Positions 9,526 to 22,224 of a stretch of 64,000 nucleotides of DNA are shown here, piece by piece (position 1 is the stretch's first letter; each line of letters begins with the position of its first letter). A program made the translations under genes and the position numbers. The notes beneath the pieces are model-generated. The model was not told the DNA's origin. It saw only the letters and a list, made by a program, of their open reading frames with translations, and searched no databases. Source of the stretch: Aggregatibacter segnis (GTDB taxonomy: Bacteria > Pseudomonadota > Gammaproteobacteria > Enterobacterales > Pasteurellaceae). Location: positions 1-64,000 of the forward strand of contig NZ_NRCW01000004.1 of the NCBI RefSeq assembly GCF_003130075.1, read 5' to 3'.

Positions 9526-11352
9526 ATGGTTAAATTTAATAAGTCAATTAAGCCGATACAAGCGAAAAAGAATAACCCTAAACTGTCGGCACAAAATACC
9601 TCTTCGGTAAAACCGAATAAGCCTAAAATGGTTTATGAAAGAAGTTTCTTAAAAGGGCGTTATTTGTGGGCGTTAACCAGTGTTTTCTTGGGCTTGATGG
9701 CATTGGTTGCTCAAGCGGCTTATATGCAAATTATCAATGCTGACTCTTTGATGGGGGAGGCGGATAAACGTTCTCTACGCACCCAAGAAATTCAATTTGT
9801 TCGCGGCTCTATTCTAGATCGTAATGGCCAACTGTTATCGGTGAGTGTGCCGATGTATTCTGTGGTAGCGGATCCAAAATTTATTTTTGATGAAAATTCG
9901 TTAAAAGACAAAGAACGTTGGCAAAAATTGGCGGAAGCGTTAGGGATTTCTTATAGCAATTTGGTTAAGCGCGTTGAAAAAGATCCGAAATCCCGTTTTG
10001 TCTATTTATCTCGTCAAATTTCACCAACGCTTGCACAGTATGTTAAAGAATTAAAAATTACCGGCATTATCCTAAAAATGGAAGCGCGCCGCTTTTATCC
10101 TCGCGTGGAAGAAACAGCCCATTTGATTGGTTATACCAATATTGATGGCGCAGGTATTGAAGGCATTGAAAAAAGCTTTGATTCCATGTTAGTGGGTAAA
10201 TCCGGTTCCATGACATATCGTAAAGACCGATTCGGTAACATTGTCGAAAATATTTCTGATGTGAAGAAATATGATGCACAAGACGTGACATTGAGCATTG
10301 ATGAAAAACTACAATCCATGGTTTACCGCGAAATTAAGAAAGCGGTTGCTGAGAATAAAGCGGAATCCGGCACGGCCGTATTGGTGGATGTGCGTACCGG
10401 TGAAGTATTAGCAATGGCCAATGCTCCTTCTTATAACCCAAATAATCGTGTGGGGGTTAAATCCGAGTTAATGCGTAATCGCGCGATTACCGATACCTTT
10501 GAGCCGGGTTCTACTGTAAAACCGTTCGTGGTTTTGACCGCACTTCAACGTGGGGCAGTACGTCGTGATGAAATTATTAATACTGGCCCGCTCATCTTGA
10601 ACGGCCATGAAGTAAAAGACGTTGCACCACGTGATCAGTTAAGTTTAGATGGCATTTTAGAAAACTCCAGTAACCGCGGTGTGAGCCGTTTAGCGCTACG
10701 TATGCCACCGAGTGCCTTAATGGAAACCTATCAAAATGCCGGTTTAGGCAAACCGACAGATTTAGGTTTGATTGGGGAGCAATCCGGTTTGTTGAATGCT
10801 AACCGTGCTCGTTGGTCTGATATTGAGCGTGCTAACGTCGCTTATGGTTACGGTTTGAATGCAACGCCATTACAAATTGCTCGTGCTTATGTCACTTTGG
10901 GTAGCTTTGGTATTTATCGCCCGCTTTCTATTACTAAAGTGGATCCGCCGGTCGTGGGACAACGTGTGTTCTCTGAAAAAATCACGCGTGAAGTTGTCAA
11001 CATGATGGAAAAAGTTGCGATTAAAAATGGTCGTGCGATGGTCGAAGGCTATCGTGTCGGCATCAAAACCGGTACGGCGAAGAAATTGGAAAATGGTCGC
11101 TATGTAGATAAATATGTGGCTTATACCGCTGGTATCGCACCAATTACCGACCCTCGTTATGCTTTGGTGGTGCTGATTAATGATCCGAAAGCAGGGCAGT
11201 ACTATGGTGGGGCAATTTCCGCACCGGTATTTTCCAGCATCATGAGCTATGCGTTGCGTAGCAATAATGTACCGCCGGATGGCGTTGAAACGGATAAAAC
11301 AACAAAACGCACTGTTCGTTTGAGTAGTAAAAAGTCAAGTGAAGTCAACTAA
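9526..11352 (+). CDS. ftsI: Peptidoglycan transpeptidase PBP3
   Basis: FtsI (PBP3) cross-links septal peptidoglycan. The 608-residue protein has a cytoplasmic tail, one membrane segment (about 48-68), a pedestal domain and a transpeptidase domain. The catalytic motifs are STVK (Ser329 to Lys332), SSN (381-383) and KTG (514-516). Just after KTG the sequence reads [14 protein letters not shown]. The positions corresponding to H. influenzae Arg517 and Asn526 are therefore Lys519 and Asp528. These are sites where substitutions alter beta-lactam susceptibility in that species, but here they are probably ordinary species variation. Confidence 0.96.
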   Translation: MVKFNKSIKPIQAKKNNPKLSAQNTSSVKPNKPKMVYERSFLKGRYLWALTSVFLGLMALVAQAAYMQIINADSLMGEADKRSLRTQEIQFVRGSILDRNGQLLSVSVPMYSVVADPKFIFDENSLKDKERWQKLAEALGISYSNLVKRVEKDPKSRFVYLSRQISPTLAQYVKELKITGIILKMEARRFYPRVEETAHLIGYTNIDGAGIEGIEKSFDSMLVGKSGSMTYRKDRFGNIVENISDVKKYDAQDVTLSIDEKLQSMVYREIKKAVAENKAESGTAVLVDVRTGEVLAMANAPSYNPNNRVGVKSELMRNRAITDTFEPGSTVKPFVVLTALQRGAVRRDEIINTGPLILNGHEVKDVAPRDQLSLDGILENSSNRGVSRLALRMPPSALMETYQNAGLGKPTDLGLIGEQSGLLNANRARWSDIERANVAYGYGLNATPLQIARAYVTLGSFGIYRPLSITKVDPPVVGQRVFSEKITREVVNMMEKVAIKNGRAMVEGYRVGIKTGTAKKLENGRYVDKYVAYTAGIAPITDPRYALVVLINDPKAGQYYGGAISAPVFSSIMSYALRSNNVPPDGVETDKTTKRTVRLSSKKSSEVN

Positions 11353-11413
11353 ATTAGACATAAAGTGCGGTGCGTAAATAAAGCGTTTTTCACTCATTCA
11401 TTGAGAAAACATT

Positions 11414-12880
11414 ATGTATCGATTAACTCATCTTCTCGGGATTCACATAGCAGAAAATGTGAATCTCACCGAAATGACATTAGACAGTCGAACTGCAAAG
11501 GCCGGCTGTCTTTTTGTTGCAATTAAAGGACATCAAACCGACGGTCGTCAATATATTCCGCAAGCGTTGCAAAATGGCGCAAGTGCGGTCATTTTTGAGG
11601 CTGATTCTGAGGCGCAACATCTTCAGGTGCGCTACGAACAACAGGTTCCGCTGATTGCTTTTTACCGCTTAAGCGAACATCTATCACATCTTGCCGATGT
11701 GTTTTATGAGCACCCTTCCAAACGTTTAACCTTGGTTGGGGTTACCGGTACGAATGGCAAAACAACAACCGCGCAATTATTGGCACAGTGGACACAGATT
11801 TTAGGGCATACCAGCGCCGTGATGGGCACCATTGGTAACGGTTTATTTGGCCGAGTCAAAGAAGCAACGAATACCACAGGTTCTGCGGTGGAAATCCAGG
11901 CATCACTGGCGGAGTTTGTCGCACAAGGCGCAGATTTTGCGGCGATTGAAGTATCATCTCACGGTTTGGTACAACATCGTGTAGAGTCTGTGCATTTCAG
12001 TGCCGCGGTGTTCACTAATTTAAGCCGTGATCACCTTGATTACCATCACACGATGGAAAATTATGCCGCAGCAAAAAAACGTTTATTCAGCGAATTGGAT
12101 AGCCGCCATCACATTATTGATGCGGATGATCTTGTTGGAGTTGCATGGTTAGCCGACATGCCGGAAGCAGTTGCAGTAAGTACCAACGCAGATTTTGCTC
12201 CACAACAAGCCAAATGGTTGAAAGCGGTAAATGTCTCCTTTAATCACAAAGGCGCCAGTATTCAATTTGAATCCTCTTGGGGCAACGGTGAATTACAAAG
12301 CGCACTTATTGGCGCATTCAACGTCAGTAATTTATTGTTGGTCATGGCAACCTTGTTGGCACTTGGTTATGACTTAGCCGAACTTATTCGTAGTGCACAT
12401 AAATTAACCGGCGTATGCGGTCGGATGGAAATGCTGCATGCTCCGCATAAACCGACCGTTATCGTCGATTACGCTCATACACCGGACGCGCTGGAAAAAG
12501 CGTTACATGCAGCACGGTTACATTGCCAGGGTAAGCTTTGGTGTATTTTCGGCTGCGGTGGTGATCGCGATAGTGGTAAACGTCCACTTATGGCGAAAAT
12601 TGCCGAACAGTTGGCGGATAAGGTCATTGCTACGGATGATAATCCCCGTACAGAAGATCATACGCAAATTATGGCGGATATTTTAAAAGGGTTTATTCAT
12701 CCGCAAGCCGTGCAAGTGATACACCAACGTGAAGAGGCCATTGCCACTGCGATTCAAAGTGCGGTGGAAAATGACGTTATTTTAATTGCCGGCAAAGGGC
12801 ATGAAGACTATCAAATTATTGGTAAAACGAAGCATCATTTTTCCGATCAGGAAGTTGCCCGTCATTATTTATCTCAGTAA
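11414..12880 (+). CDS. murE: UDP-MurNAc-tripeptide synthetase (meso-DAP adding)
   Basis: MurE adds the third residue to UDP-MurNAc-L-Ala-D-Glu in the cytoplasm. The 488-residue ligase has its ATP-binding GTNGKTT at 112-118. The DNPR motif at 409-412 selects meso-diaminopimelate rather than lysine, as expected for a Gram-negative wall. Uptake signal sequences lie before the gene (about 11361) and inside it (about 11580 and 12758). It precedes murF by eight bases. Confidence 0.96.
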   Translation: MYRLTHLLGIHIAENVNLTEMTLDSRTAKAGCLFVAIKGHQTDGRQYIPQALQNGASAVIFEADSEAQHLQVRYEQQVPLIAFYRLSEHLSHLADVFYEHPSKRLTLVGVTGTNGKTTTAQLLAQWTQILGHTSAVMGTIGNGLFGRVKEATNTTGSAVEIQASLAEFVAQGADFAAIEVSSHGLVQHRVESVHFSAAVFTNLSRDHLDYHHTMENYAAAKKRLFSELDSRHHIIDADDLVGVAWLADMPEAVAVSTNADFAPQQAKWLKAVNVSFNHKGASIQFESSWGNGELQSALIGAFNVSNLLLVMATLLALGYDLAELIRSAHKLTGVCGRMEMLHAPHKPTVIVDYAHTPDALEKALHAARLHCQGKLWCIFGCGGDRDSGKRPLMAKIAEQLADKVIATDDNPRTEDHTQIMADILKGFIHPQAVQVIHQREEAIATAIQSAVENDVILIAGKGHEDYQIIGKTKHHFSDQEVARHYLSQ

Positions 12881-12888
12881 TAAAAATT

Positions 12889-14268
12889 ATGATTACATTA
12901 TCTCTCTCTCAAATCGCCTCCATTTTAGAGGCACAACTTATCGGTGATGGCAACGTGACTGTCGAAAACGTGAGTACAGACAGCCGTAAAGCCGTCAACA
13001 ATGGGTTGTTTTTTGCGTTGAAAGGCGAAAATTTTGATGCACATGATTATGTTGTTAAAGCGGCTGAGCAAGGTTGTGTCGCCTCTGTCGTTGAACATCC
13101 GACAGAGGGCAATATTGCCCAATTAATTGTGAAAGACAGCCGTCTTGCCTTAGGGCAGCTTGCCAAATGGTTGCGTGAGAAAATTAATCCGAAAGTGGTG
13201 GCGATGACGGGGTCTTCGGGCAAAACCACGGTAAAAGAAATGACGGCCTCTATCTTGCAACAAAGTGCGGTCGATTTTGACGACGTTTTATTTACCCAAG
13301 GCAATTTTAATAACGACATCGGTGTTCCGCTGACGTTATTACGTTTAACCGAAAAACATAAATTTGCAGTGATTGAACTTGGCGCCAATCATATTGGTGA
13401 AATTGCCTATACGACGGCCTTGGCGCAGCCTGATGTAGCGTTAGTCAATAATGTCATGGCCGCACATTTAGAAGGTTTTGGTTCTCTTGACGGCGTTGCA
13501 ACAGCGAAAGGCGAAATTTTCCGCGGGTTAACTCATCATGGCGTTGCCATCATCAACGAAGCGCATAACTATCAACAAAAATGGCAAAAAGAGATTGGGC
13601 AACATGCCGTTCAATATTTTGCCTATGACAATCCTCAAGCTGATTTTTATGCGGATGCTATTCACTTCTCTGAAGAAGGGGCGTCTTTTGTATTGCACAC
13701 GCCACAAGGCAATGTGCAGATTGATTCACCGTATTTAGGCGAACATAACGTATCTAATGCCTTAGCCGCGACCGCGCTGGCAATGAATGTGGGCGCAACG
13801 TTAGCGCAGGTAAAAAAAGGATTGGAAACGCCATCCTTAGTGAAAGGGCGTTTATTCCCGATTCATCCTTGTGACAATCTTTTATTATTAGACGACACTT
13901 ATAACGCCAATGTAGGTTCCATGAAATCAGCGATTTCCGTGTTGCAAAAATATCCGGCTTTTCGCGTCTTTGTTGTTGGTGATATGGGCGAATTAGGCGA
14001 TAATACACCGCTTTGTCACCAAGAAGTGGGCGAGTTTGCTCAGGCGGCAAAATTGGATTTGGTGATTTCTTTTGGAGGTTCCAGCTCCGTTATAAGTGCG
14101 GTCAATTTGGGGCGCCATTTTACTGATAAAACAGAACTTGTCGCTTATTTAACGCCAATTATTAAACAACAATTAACACAACAAAAAGTCGTTGTTTTGG
14201 TGAAGGGGTCACGCAGTATGAAAATGGAAGACGTGATCGATTTATTAAAAGGTAATTTTTTATGTTAG
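12889..14268 (+). CDS. murF: UDP-MurNAc-tripeptide D-Ala-D-Ala ligase
   Basis: MurF attaches the D-Ala-D-Ala dipeptide, completing the cytoplasmic UDP-MurNAc-pentapeptide. The 459-residue enzyme has the Mur-ligase ATP loop GSSGKTT at 108-114, an [10 protein letters not shown] segment and the [14 protein letters not shown] region typical of MurF. It overlaps the start of mraY by seven bases, indicating coupled translation. Two uptake signal sequences fall inside the gene (about 13263 and 14094). Confidence 0.96.
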   Translation: MITLSLSQIASILEAQLIGDGNVTVENVSTDSRKAVNNGLFFALKGENFDAHDYVVKAAEQGCVASVVEHPTEGNIAQLIVKDSRLALGQLAKWLREKINPKVVAMTGSSGKTTVKEMTASILQQSAVDFDDVLFTQGNFNNDIGVPLTLLRLTEKHKFAVIELGANHIGEIAYTTALAQPDVALVNNVMAAHLEGFGSLDGVATAKGEIFRGLTHHGVAIINEAHNYQQKWQKEIGQHAVQYFAYDNPQADFYADAIHFSEEGASFVLHTPQGNVQIDSPYLGEHNVSNALAATALAMNVGATLAQVKKGLETPSLVKGRLFPIHPCDNLLLLDDTYNANVGSMKSAISVLQKYPAFRVFVVGDMGELGDNTPLCHQEVGEFAQAAKLDLVISFGGSSSVISAVNLGRHFTDKTELVAYLTPIIKQQLTQQKVVVLVKGSRSMKMEDVIDLLKGNFLC

Positions 14269-15347
14269 TTTGGGTAGCTGAGTTTTTAACCAAATACAAT
14301 TCTGATTTCCATGTAATTTCCTACATTACAGTGCGCGCTATTTTGGCTCTGTTAACAGCACTTTGGTTGTCCTTATGGATTGGTCCGAAAGTCATTCGTC
14401 GCTTACAACTGTTGAAGTTTGGTCAGGTGGTGCGTAATGACGGTCCGGAAAGTCATTTTGCCAAAAAAGGTACACCGACGATGGGCGGTGTCATGATTCT
14501 TTTCGCCATCGGTGTAAGCACATTATTATGGGCGGATTTAACCAATCCATATGTTTGGTTTAGCTTGTTCGTTTTATTCGGCTACGGCGCTGTTGGCTTC
14601 GTGGACGATTACCGCAAAATTACGCGTAAAAGCACAGACGGTTTAATTGCCCGCTGGAAATATTTTTGGCTTTCCGTTATTGCCTTAGTAGCGATTTTCG
14701 GTATGTATGCGATCGGTAAAGACACCGATGCAACCCGCTTGGTTGTGCCATTCTTTAAAGAATTTATGCCGCAATTGGGCATTTTTTATATTGTATTGGC
14801 TTACTTTGTTATTGTCGGTTCCAGCAATGCCGTGAATTTAACGGATGGGCTAGATGGTCTAGCGATTGTACCGACCGTGATGGTGGCAGGCGCATTTGCA
14901 TTGGTGGCTTGGGCGACAGGTAACATCAATTTTGCGGAATACTTGCACATTCCATACCTGAAATTCAGCGCGGAACTGACCGTGTTCTGTACCGCGATTG
15001 TCGGTGCAGGTCTTGGGTTCTTGTGGTTTAACACTTACCCTGCGCAAGTGTTTATGGGCGATGTCGGCTCATTAGCGTTGGGTGGCGCGTTAGGCGTGAT
15101 TGCCGTATTGGTGCGCCAAGAGTTTCTATTACTGATCATGGGCGGTGTGTTCGTCATGGAAACGCTGTCCGTGATTTTACAAGTGGGTTCTTACAAATTA
15201 CGTAACAAACAACGCATTTTCCTGATGGCACCGATTCATCATCATTTCGAGAAAAAAGGCTGGCCGGAGCCACGTGTTATTGTGCGTTTTTGGATCATTT
15301 CCTTAATGCTGGTATTAATTGGTTTAGTGACCTTAAAACTACGTTAA
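14262..15347 (+). CDS. mraY: Phospho-MurNAc-pentapeptide translocase
   Basis: MraY transfers phospho-MurNAc-pentapeptide to undecaprenyl phosphate, forming lipid I at the inner membrane. The 361-residue protein has about ten membrane segments. It also has the family motifs [26 protein letters not shown] and [12 protein letters not shown]. The ATG at 14262 lies inside the end of murF. Confidence 0.97.
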   Translation: MLVWVAEFLTKYNSDFHVISYITVRAILALLTALWLSLWIGPKVIRRLQLLKFGQVVRNDGPESHFAKKGTPTMGGVMILFAIGVSTLLWADLTNPYVWFSLFVLFGYGAVGFVDDYRKITRKSTDGLIARWKYFWLSVIALVAIFGMYAIGKDTDATRLVVPFFKEFMPQLGIFYIVLAYFVIVGSSNAVNLTDGLDGLAIVPTVMVAGAFALVAWATGNINFAEYLHIPYLKFSAELTVFCTAIVGAGLGFLWFNTYPAQVFMGDVGSLALGGALGVIAVLVRQEFLLLIMGGVFVMETLSVILQVGSYKLRNKQRIFLMAPIHHHFEKKGWPEPRVIVRFWIISLMLVLIGLVTLKLR

Positions 15348-15385
15348 TCACCCCAAAAGAGCGGTCATTTTTGAGAGAGAATTTC

Positions 15386-16690
15386 ATGCAATATCAAGAT
15401 AAAAAAGTCACTGTTATCGGACTTGGTAAAACAGGGTTGTCCTGTGTTGATTTTCTGCGCGCTAAACATGCTGATGTTCGTGTTATTGATACGCGCAATG
15501 CACCGGCAGGAGCAGAACAACTTGATAAAGCTATTCCTCTGCACACCGGCAGTTTAAACCAGCAATGGCTCTTAGAAAGCGATTTGATCGTGATTAGCCC
15601 GGGGCTTGCGGTAAAAACGCCAGAAATTCAGACCGCACTTCAAGCCGGTGTCGAAGTCATCGGCGATATCGAATTATTTTGTCGTGAAGCGGATAAACCG
15701 ATTGTGGCGATTACCGGTTCTAATGGGAAAAGTACAGTAACCACATTGGTTGCAGAAATGGCAAAAGCTGCCGGATTAAGCGTTGGTATGGGGGGGAATA
15801 TCGGCATTCCTGCGCTTTCTCTATTAAATCAATCACATGATATTTACGTTTTGGAGCTTTCCAGCTTCCAGTTAGAAACCACTTATTCGCTAAAAACCGT
15901 GGCTGCAACGGTGTTGAACGTTACCGAAGATCATATGAATCGTTACGTGGATTTGCAGGATTATCGCCATGCGAAATTAAAAATCTACGACAATTGCCAA
16001 ACGGCGGTTGTAAACGGAGAAGACCCGCTTACCTTGCCAACCACTCAACACCCGGAAAAACAAGTCAGTTTTGCGGAACATCATGCGGATTATTGGCTGA
16101 AAAATGAAAATCGGAAAACCTATTTAATGGCGCGTGATGAGGTGATTTTAGCTTGTGATGAAATGAAATTAACGGGTCGCCATAATTACATGAATGCCTT
16201 GGCCGCAATTGCCTTGGCACAAGCCGCCGGTATTAATTTGCCGGGAATTCAGACCGCACTTCGCGAGTTCGGTGGCTTGGAACATCGTTTCCAAGTGGCG
16301 CATATGGCGAACGGAGTGCGTTGGATCAATGATTCCAAGGCAACAAATGTCGGTAGTACAGTTGCTGCATTAACCGGTTTACAGGTCGCCGGGAAACTCT
16401 ATTTATTACTCGGTGGTGATGGCAAAGGCGCAGATTTTTCTGAATTGGCGACATTAATTAATCAACCACACATTTTTTGTTATTGTTTTGGACAGGATGG
16501 TAAACAGTTAGCTGCACTTTCGTCACAAAGTCAATTATTCGACACTATGGAGCAGGCCATTGCAGCAATTCGTCCGCAGTTACAAGCGGGAGATATGGTG
16601 TTGTTATCCCCGGCCTGTGCAAGCTTGGACCAATACCCTTGTTTTGAAGCTCGTGGCGATGAGTTCACACGTTTGGCTCGTTTAAGTTAA
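15386..16690 (+). CDS. murD: UDP-MurNAc-L-alanine:D-glutamate ligase
   Basis: MurD adds D-glutamate to UDP-MurNAc-L-alanine. The 434-residue protein starts [20 protein letters not shown], a Rossmann-like domain. The ATP loop GSNGKST is at 111-117, and the C-terminal ligase domain contains NDSKATN. I start it at ATG 15386 behind GAGAGA; a longer frame to 15290 would overlap mraY and adds non-homologous residues. A near-match to the uptake signal (AGAGCGGTC) lies in the mraY-murD gap. Confidence 0.95.
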   Translation: MQYQDKKVTVIGLGKTGLSCVDFLRAKHADVRVIDTRNAPAGAEQLDKAIPLHTGSLNQQWLLESDLIVISPGLAVKTPEIQTALQAGVEVIGDIELFCREADKPIVAITGSNGKSTVTTLVAEMAKAAGLSVGMGGNIGIPALSLLNQSHDIYVLELSSFQLETTYSLKTVAATVLNVTEDHMNRYVDLQDYRHAKLKIYDNCQTAVVNGEDPLTLPTTQHPEKQVSFAEHHADYWLKNENRKTYLMARDEVILACDEMKLTGRHNYMNALAAIALAQAAGINLPGIQTALREFGGLEHRFQVAHMANGVRWINDSKATNVGSTVAALTGLQVAGKLYLLLGGDGKGADFSELATLINQPHIFCYCFGQDGKQLAALSSQSQLFDTMEQAIAAIRPQLQAGDMVLLSPACASLDQYPCFEARGDEFTRLARLS

Positions 16691-16705
16691 AGACGGATTT
16701 TATTC

Positions 16706-17896
16706 ATGGAATTTTGGGCTAAACTGAAAACAACTTGGCAACAAACGACGACGATTACGCCGGCGAGTTTACTATATGATCGTGCGTTATTGTGGTTGTA
16801 TCTCGTGCTATTGCTTATTGGTTTACTGGCGGTGTCTTCCGCTTCCATTCCGGTAGGAACACGCTTACATGGCGATCCGTTTTATTTTGCCAAGCGGGAT
16901 ATGATTTATATTTTTCTTTCCTGCGTAACCTGTTATTTCACTTTGCAAATTTCCATGGATAAATGGGAAAAATGGCATGTTAGATTGTTTGGCATTGCGT
17001 TGGTTTTGCTTTTCCTTGTGATGATCCCTGGTATTGGGCGAGAGGTGAATGGTGCCCGTCGTTGGATCCCAATGGTTTTATTCAATTTTCAACCGGCGGA
17101 ATTTGCCAAGTTAGCCTTAACTTGTTTCCTCGCCAGTTATTTTACCCGTCGTTATGATGAGGTGCGTAGTCGCAAGTTAAGTGCGGTTAAGCCATTTTTG
17201 GTCATGGGATTGTTAGGTTGTTTCTTATTGATGCAGCCAGACTTAGGTAGCACCGTCGTTTTATTTGTCATTACCTTCGGTTTGCTATTTATTATCGGTG
17301 CAAAATTTGGACAATTCCTTCTTTTATTTGGTTTTGCTGCATTGATGTTCGTGTGGCTGGTACTTTCTTCTGCTTATCGTCTTAAACGTATCACCGGCTT
17401 TATGGACCCCTTCAAAGACCCTTACGGCACCGGTTTCCAATTATCCAACTCTTTAATGGCATTCGGTCGAGGCGGATTTTTCGGTGAAGGGTTAGGCAAT
17501 TCCGTACTGAAACTAGAATATTTACCGGAAGCGCACACTGACTTTGTTATGGCAATCGTGGGTGAAGAATTTGGCTTTTTCGGCATTTTAGTGATTATTA
17601 TTTTGCTTGGTTTATTGGTTTTCCGCGCCATGAAAATTGGACGAGAATCTCTAATATTAGAGCAACGTTTTAAAGGCTTTTTGGCTTTCGGTATCAGCTT
17701 TTGGATTTTCTTCCAAGGTTTTGTAAACCTTGGTATGGCTCTCGGCATGTTGCCAACGAAAGGCTTAACCTTCCCACTGATCAGTTACGGTGGCTCCAGT
17801 ATTATCATTATGTCGGTCACTGTCGGCATATTATTGCGCATTGACCACGAAAACCGCCTCATGCGCGGTGGTCAAGCAAGATTGCGAGACGATTAA
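16706..17896 (+). CDS. ftsW: Septal peptidoglycan polymerase FtsW
   Basis: FtsW is the SEDS-family glycosyltransferase that works with PBP3 to build septal peptidoglycan. The 396-residue protein has about ten membrane segments, with the conserved NGARRWI block (about residue 115), QPDLGSTVV, and the late GLTFPLISYGGSS block. It follows murD by 15 bases and precedes murG by 45, where an uptake signal sequence sits at about 17901. Confidence 0.95.
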   Translation: MEFWAKLKTTWQQTTTITPASLLYDRALLWLYLVLLLIGLLAVSSASIPVGTRLHGDPFYFAKRDMIYIFLSCVTCYFTLQISMDKWEKWHVRLFGIALVLLFLVMIPGIGREVNGARRWIPMVLFNFQPAEFAKLALTCFLASYFTRRYDEVRSRKLSAVKPFLVMGLLGCFLLMQPDLGSTVVLFVITFGLLFIIGAKFGQFLLLFGFAALMFVWLVLSSAYRLKRITGFMDPFKDPYGTGFQLSNSLMAFGRGGFFGEGLGNSVLKLEYLPEAHTDFVMAIVGEEFGFFGILVIIILLGLLVFRAMKIGRESLILEQRFKGFLAFGISFWIFFQGFVNLGMALGMLPTKGLTFPLISYGGSSIIIMSVTVGILLRIDHENRLMRGGQARLRDD

Positions 17897-17941
17897 AGCC
17901 TAAAGTGCGGTCATTTTTTTGAGTGTTTTTAGAGAAAAGAT

Positions 17942-19006
17942 ATGGGTAAAAAATTATTAGTGATGGCAGGTGGAACAGGCGGACATGTTTTTCCTGCCAT
18001 TGCCGTTGCACAAGAATTACAACAGCAAGGTTGGGAAATTCGCTGGCTGGGCACCAAAGATCGTATGGAAGCCCAACTCGTACCAAAACATGGCATTCCC
18101 ATTGAATTTATCCAAATTTCAGGTTTACGCGGCAAGGGCATCAAGAGTTTATTATTGGCGCCTTTTGCTATTTTGCGCGCGGTGTGTCAGGCGCGTAAAA
18201 TTATTCAACAATACCAACCTAACGCGGTATTAGGTATGGGGGGCTATGTTTCGGGCCCGGGCGGTATTGCGGCAAAACTTTGCGGTGTGCCGGTAGTATT
18301 GCATGAACAAAATGCTATAGCAGGATTAACTAACAATTGGTTATCCAAAATTGCTGCTCGAGTATTGCAAGCCTTCCCAAATGCCTTTCCTCATGCTGAA
18401 GTGGTGGGAAATCCCGTACGCCGTGATTTATTCCAAACAGAAGCCCCAGAAACACGTTTTGCTGCGCGTGATCATAGGTTACGTATTTTAGTGGTCGGCG
18501 GTAGCCAAGGGGCGCGCGTGTTAAATCAAACTGTGCCAAAAGTCGCAGAGAAACTCAGTGCGCAAGGTTTGGAGATTTATGTGCGTCACCAGGTCGGCAA
18601 GGGCAATTTAGCAGGCATTGAGGAAATCTATCAGGCAAATCAAAATGGCGTGGCGACTGAATTTATCGATGATATGGCAGAAGCTTATGCTTGGGCGGAT
18701 ATCGTTATTTGTCGTTCGGGGGCATTGACGGTGTGCGAATTGGCGGCAGTAGGTGTACCGGCTATTTTCGTGCCTTTCCAACATAAAGACCGTCAGCAAT
18801 TTTTGAATGCCAAATATTTAGCGGATGCGGGGGCTGCGCTGATCATTGAGCAACCGGAATTTACCGAAGAGCGTCTCTTGAATGCGTTAACCCCGCTGTT
18901 GGCAGATCGTGAAACATTATTAGCCATGGCGTTAAAGGCAAAAAGTAAGGCAACACCGTTAGCGGCTAAGCGGGTCGCTGACGTGATTGAAGACGTGGCA
19001 AATTAA
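17942..19006 (+). CDS. murG: UDP-GlcNAc transferase making lipid II
   Basis: MurG adds GlcNAc to lipid I at the inner face of the membrane, giving lipid II. The 354-residue GT28 enzyme has the glycine loop [10 protein letters not shown] at 10-19, [25 protein letters not shown], and the [21 protein letters not shown] nucleotide-sugar site. Length matches E. coli MurG. Confidence 0.96.
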   Translation: MGKKLLVMAGGTGGHVFPAIAVAQELQQQGWEIRWLGTKDRMEAQLVPKHGIPIEFIQISGLRGKGIKSLLLAPFAILRAVCQARKIIQQYQPNAVLGMGGYVSGPGGIAAKLCGVPVVLHEQNAIAGLTNNWLSKIAARVLQAFPNAFPHAEVVGNPVRRDLFQTEAPETRFAARDHRLRILVVGGSQGARVLNQTVPKVAEKLSAQGLEIYVRHQVGKGNLAGIEEIYQANQNGVATEFIDDMAEAYAWADIVICRSGALTVCELAAVGVPAIFVPFQHKDRQQFLNAKYLADAGAALIIEQPEFTEERLLNALTPLLADRETLLAMALKAKSKATPLAAKRVADVIEDVAN

Positions 19007-19065
19007 ATTAAAAGTGCGGTCGTTTTTTCAACTGTTTTGAGCGATCGGGTAAAAAGGACATATTC

Positions 19066-20496
19066 ATGGATAACTATCATCAACAGATTAGAGACATCAT
19101 TCCGGAAATGCGCCGAGTGAAGCAAATTCATTTTATCGGTATCGGTGGCGCGGGGATGTGTGGTATTGCCGAAATTTTATTGAATGAGGGATATCATATT
19201 TCCGGTTCTGATATTGCGGAAAGTGCGGTGACTCAGCGTTTAACTTGTGCAGGCGCAACAGTTTTTATTGGACACAAAGCAGAAAATATTACCGGTGCCA
19301 GTGTGGTGGTGATTTCTTCTGCGATTCGTGATGATAACCCTGAAGTGGTGGCGGCAAAAGAAGCGCGTATTCCGGTGATTCAACGTGCGCAAATGTTGGC
19401 GGAATTAATGCGTTTTCGTCATGGCATTGCGGTTGCCGGTACGCACGGTAAAACGACGACCACCGCGATGGTTTCTATGATTTATGCGGAAGCAGGTTTG
19501 GATCCGACTTTTGTGAATGGTGGTTTGGTGAAATCGGCTGGGACGAATGCACATTTAGGGCGTAGTCGTTATTTGATTGCTGAGGCTGATGAAAGTGATG
19601 CCTCTTTCTTGCATTTGCAACCGATGATTTCTATCGTGACCAATATTGAGCCGGATCACATGGATACCTATCACGGTGATTTTGATGAAATGAAGCAAAC
19701 CTATGTGAATTTCTTACATAACTTGCCATTTTATGGTCTAGCCGTGTTATGTGCTGATGATGCTGATTTGATGAGTTTAGCGCCACAAGTTGGGCGTCAG
19801 GTGATTACTTACGGTTTCAGTGAGAATGCCGATTATCGTATTGAAGATTATCAGCAAACCGGTTTCCAAGGACATTACACGGTGATTTGCCCGAACGGTG
19901 AACGTATTGATGTATTGCTGAATGTGCCGGGACGCCATAATGCCTTAAATGCAACGGCAGCATTGGTTGTTGCCAAAGAAGAAGGCATTAAAAAAGAAGC
20001 GATTTTAGCGGCGTTAGCCGACTTCCAAGGTGCAGGGCGTCGTTTCGATCAGTTAGGACAATTTATTCGCCCGAACGGTAAAGTGATGTTGGTGGACGAT
20101 TATGGACACCATCCGACGGAAGTGGGCGTTACCATTCAAGCGGCGCGTCAAGGTTGGGAAAATAAACGGATTGTGATGATTTTCCAACCGCACCGTTATT
20201 CCCGCACCCGCGATTTATTTGATGACTTTGTGCAAGTCTTATCTCAGGTCGATGCCTTGATTATGTTGGATGTGTATCCCGCCGGCGAGGCACCGATTGT
20301 GGGCGCTGATAGTAAAGCGTTATGCCGTTCTATTCGCAATCTTGGTAAAGTGGACCCGGTTTTGGTGTCTGATACAGCGCAATTAGGTGAGGTGCTTGAT
20401 CATGTCATTCAAGATGGGGATTTAATTTTGGCGCAAGGCGCCGGTAGCGTGAGTAAGCTTTCACGCCAGTTAGTCGAACGTTGGACAAAAGAATAA
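19066..20496 (+). CDS. murC: UDP-MurNAc:L-alanine ligase
   Basis: MurC catalyses the first amino-acid addition (L-Ala) to UDP-MurNAc. The 476-residue ligase opens with the nucleotide-binding [14 protein letters not shown] block. The ATP loop GTHGKTT is at 125-131, followed by [12 protein letters not shown] and a C-terminal DDYGHHPTE block. It is preceded by an uptake signal sequence (about 19013) and followed after 12 bases by ddl. Confidence 0.97.
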   Translation: MDNYHQQIRDIIPEMRRVKQIHFIGIGGAGMCGIAEILLNEGYHISGSDIAESAVTQRLTCAGATVFIGHKAENITGASVVVISSAIRDDNPEVVAAKEARIPVIQRAQMLAELMRFRHGIAVAGTHGKTTTTAMVSMIYAEAGLDPTFVNGGLVKSAGTNAHLGRSRYLIAEADESDASFLHLQPMISIVTNIEPDHMDTYHGDFDEMKQTYVNFLHNLPFYGLAVLCADDADLMSLAPQVGRQVITYGFSENADYRIEDYQQTGFQGHYTVICPNGERIDVLLNVPGRHNALNATAALVVAKEEGIKKEAILAALADFQGAGRRFDQLGQFIRPNGKVMLVDDYGHHPTEVGVTIQAARQGWENKRIVMIFQPHRYSRTRDLFDDFVQVLSQVDALIMLDVYPAGEAPIVGADSKALCRSIRNLGKVDPVLVSDTAQLGEVLDHVIQDGDLILAQGAGSVSKLSRQLVERWTKE

Positions 20497-20508
20497 GTGG
20501 ATAGCAAG

Positions 20509-21438
20509 ATGAGTAAAACATTAAAACAAGAAAAAATCGCCGTATTATTGGGCGGAACCTCAGCTGAGCGTGAGGTGTCTTTAAATTCAGGAACCGCAGT
20601 ATTAAATGCGTTGCGCAAACAAGGGTATGACGCTCACCCAATTGATCCGAAAGAATTTCCGGTGGCGACATTAAAAGAGCAAGGGTTTGATCGTGTCTTT
20701 AACATTTTGCATGGCCGCGGTGGTGAAGACGGCACGATGCAAGGGTTGTTGGAGCAAATCGGTATTCCTTATACCGGCTGTGGCGTGATGACCTCTGCGC
20801 TTACTATGGACAAAATGCGTACCAAAATGTTGTGGAAAGCCTTTGGGTTGCCGGTTGCTGAAATGGAAATCGTTACCGTGGAAAATAGAGCAAACTTAAC
20901 CCCTGAGTCAGTGGTCAAAAAACTCGGCTTACCGTTGATGGTGAAACCCTCTTTAGAAGGGTCTAGTGTGGGGTTAACCAAAGTGAAAGCGATTGATGAG
21001 TTGGAAAGTGCGGTGGATTTTGCACTTAAATTTGATCGCACCGTACTCATTGAAGAATGGCTCGCCGGTGATGAATTCACTGTGCCGGTACTGGATAACG
21101 AAGTGTTACCTTCCATTAAAATCGTGCCGGAAGGTGAGTTCTATGATTATGATGCAAAATACATTTCTGATAATACACAGTATTTTTGTCCGGCTGGGTT
21201 AAGTGATGAACGTGAGCAGGAGCTTCGCCATTTAGTTAAGCAGGCCTATGATGTAGTGGGGTGCCGTGGTTGGAGCCGTATTGATGTGATTGCGGATGCG
21301 GAAGGAAAATTTCGTTTAGTGGAAGTCAACACGAATCCAGGCATGACTAGCCATAGTTTATTCCCAAAATCAGCGGCAACGGTCGGTTACTCTTTTGGAC
21401 AGTTGGTTGAGAGAATTTTAGAGTTGAGTGCGGAATGA
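20509..21438 (+). CDS. ddl: D-alanine-D-alanine ligase
   Basis: Ddl makes the D-Ala-D-Ala dipeptide used by MurF. The 309-residue ATP-grasp enzyme has [16 protein letters not shown] near the start, the [15 protein letters not shown] block, [10 protein letters not shown], and the metal-binding [14 protein letters not shown] near the end. ATG 20509 is preferred because it gives [20 protein letters not shown] at 20497, adjacent to the murC stop, would add four residues. Position and length match the DdlB type. It overlaps ftsQ by four bases. Confidence 0.94.
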   Translation: MSKTLKQEKIAVLLGGTSAEREVSLNSGTAVLNALRKQGYDAHPIDPKEFPVATLKEQGFDRVFNILHGRGGEDGTMQGLLEQIGIPYTGCGVMTSALTMDKMRTKMLWKAFGLPVAEMEIVTVENRANLTPESVVKKLGLPLMVKPSLEGSSVGLTKVKAIDELESAVDFALKFDRTVLIEEWLAGDEFTVPVLDNEVLPSIKIVPEGEFYDYDAKYISDNTQYFCPAGLSDEREQELRHLVKQAYDVVGCRGWSRIDVIADAEGKFRLVEVNTNPGMTSHSLFPKSAATVGYSFGQLVERILELSAE

Positions 21439-22202
21439 ATTTACTAAAACGCAAAACCACACAAAATATAAGATATGGTGAGCCGAAACCCAAAGTTTTT
21501 GTGCAAATTAAATTATTACTTGTGCTATTATGCGTTGGCATATTGTTCTATTCTTATTCAAATTGGCAAAATTTCCTAGAAAAATTAGATAGTAAGCCTA
21601 TCAGTGCTTTTGCGTTGGTTGGCTCGCCCAATTTCACGACAGATGCTGATGTGCGTGATGCTTTATTAAAAATGGGCGATTTAAAAGGCTTTTTTGGTCA
21701 AGATATTGATGCCATTCGTGAACAAATTGAAACAATGCCTTGGGTAAAAGGGGCGGTTGTTCGCAAAATGTGGCCGAACAGATTGAGCATTTGGGTAACG
21801 GAATATAAACCGATTGCTATTTGGAATGAAAGTGACTTTTTGTCCGAGGATGGTGCAGTTTTCCAATTGCCAATGAGTAAGTTAAAAGAAACTCATTTAC
21901 CTCGTTTAGCCGGCCCTGACTTCCAAAGTGAAAAAGTGTTGGATGCATGGAATAGAATTTATGCCGATTTAAAACAGAAAGGTTTAACGCTTAAAGCGGT
22001 AGCCATTGATGCACGTGGTGCTTGGCAAGTCGTGCTGGATAATGATGTGGTACTGAAGCTAGGACGTGGAGAATGGAAAACAAAACTGGATCGTTTTGTC
22101 ACAATTTATCCCCAAATTGAAGTGCCTGAAAATAAGAAAATATCCTATGTCGATTTGCGTTATGCTTCTGGTGCTACAGTGGGTATGGTTGATTTAAATT
22201 AA
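21435..22202 (+). CDS. ftsQ: Cell division protein FtsQ
   Basis: FtsQ is a bitopic division protein that recruits FtsB and FtsL. The 255-residue product has an N-terminal cytoplasmic part and one membrane segment at about residues 25-43 ([19 protein letters not shown]). A POTRA domain follows ([22 protein letters not shown], then [26 protein letters not shown]), then a beta domain. Start and ddl stop overlap as ATGA, so translation is coupled. Confidence 0.95.
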   Translation: MNLLKRKTTQNIRYGEPKPKVFVQIKLLLVLLCVGILFYSYSNWQNFLEKLDSKPISAFALVGSPNFTTDADVRDALLKMGDLKGFFGQDIDAIREQIETMPWVKGAVVRKMWPNRLSIWVTEYKPIAIWNESDFLSEDGAVFQLPMSKLKETHLPRLAGPDFQSEKVLDAWNRIYADLKQKGLTLKAVAIDARGAWQVVLDNDVVLKLGRGEWKTKLDRFVTIYPQIEVPENKKISYVDLRYASGATVGMVDLN

Positions 22203-22224
22203 TTATTAAGTGCGAAGTTAGAAT

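Noticed and set aside
15783-15800. G7 run in murD as a phase-variation tract
   Set aside because: Seven Gs are too short to be notable for slippage, and the frame is intact.
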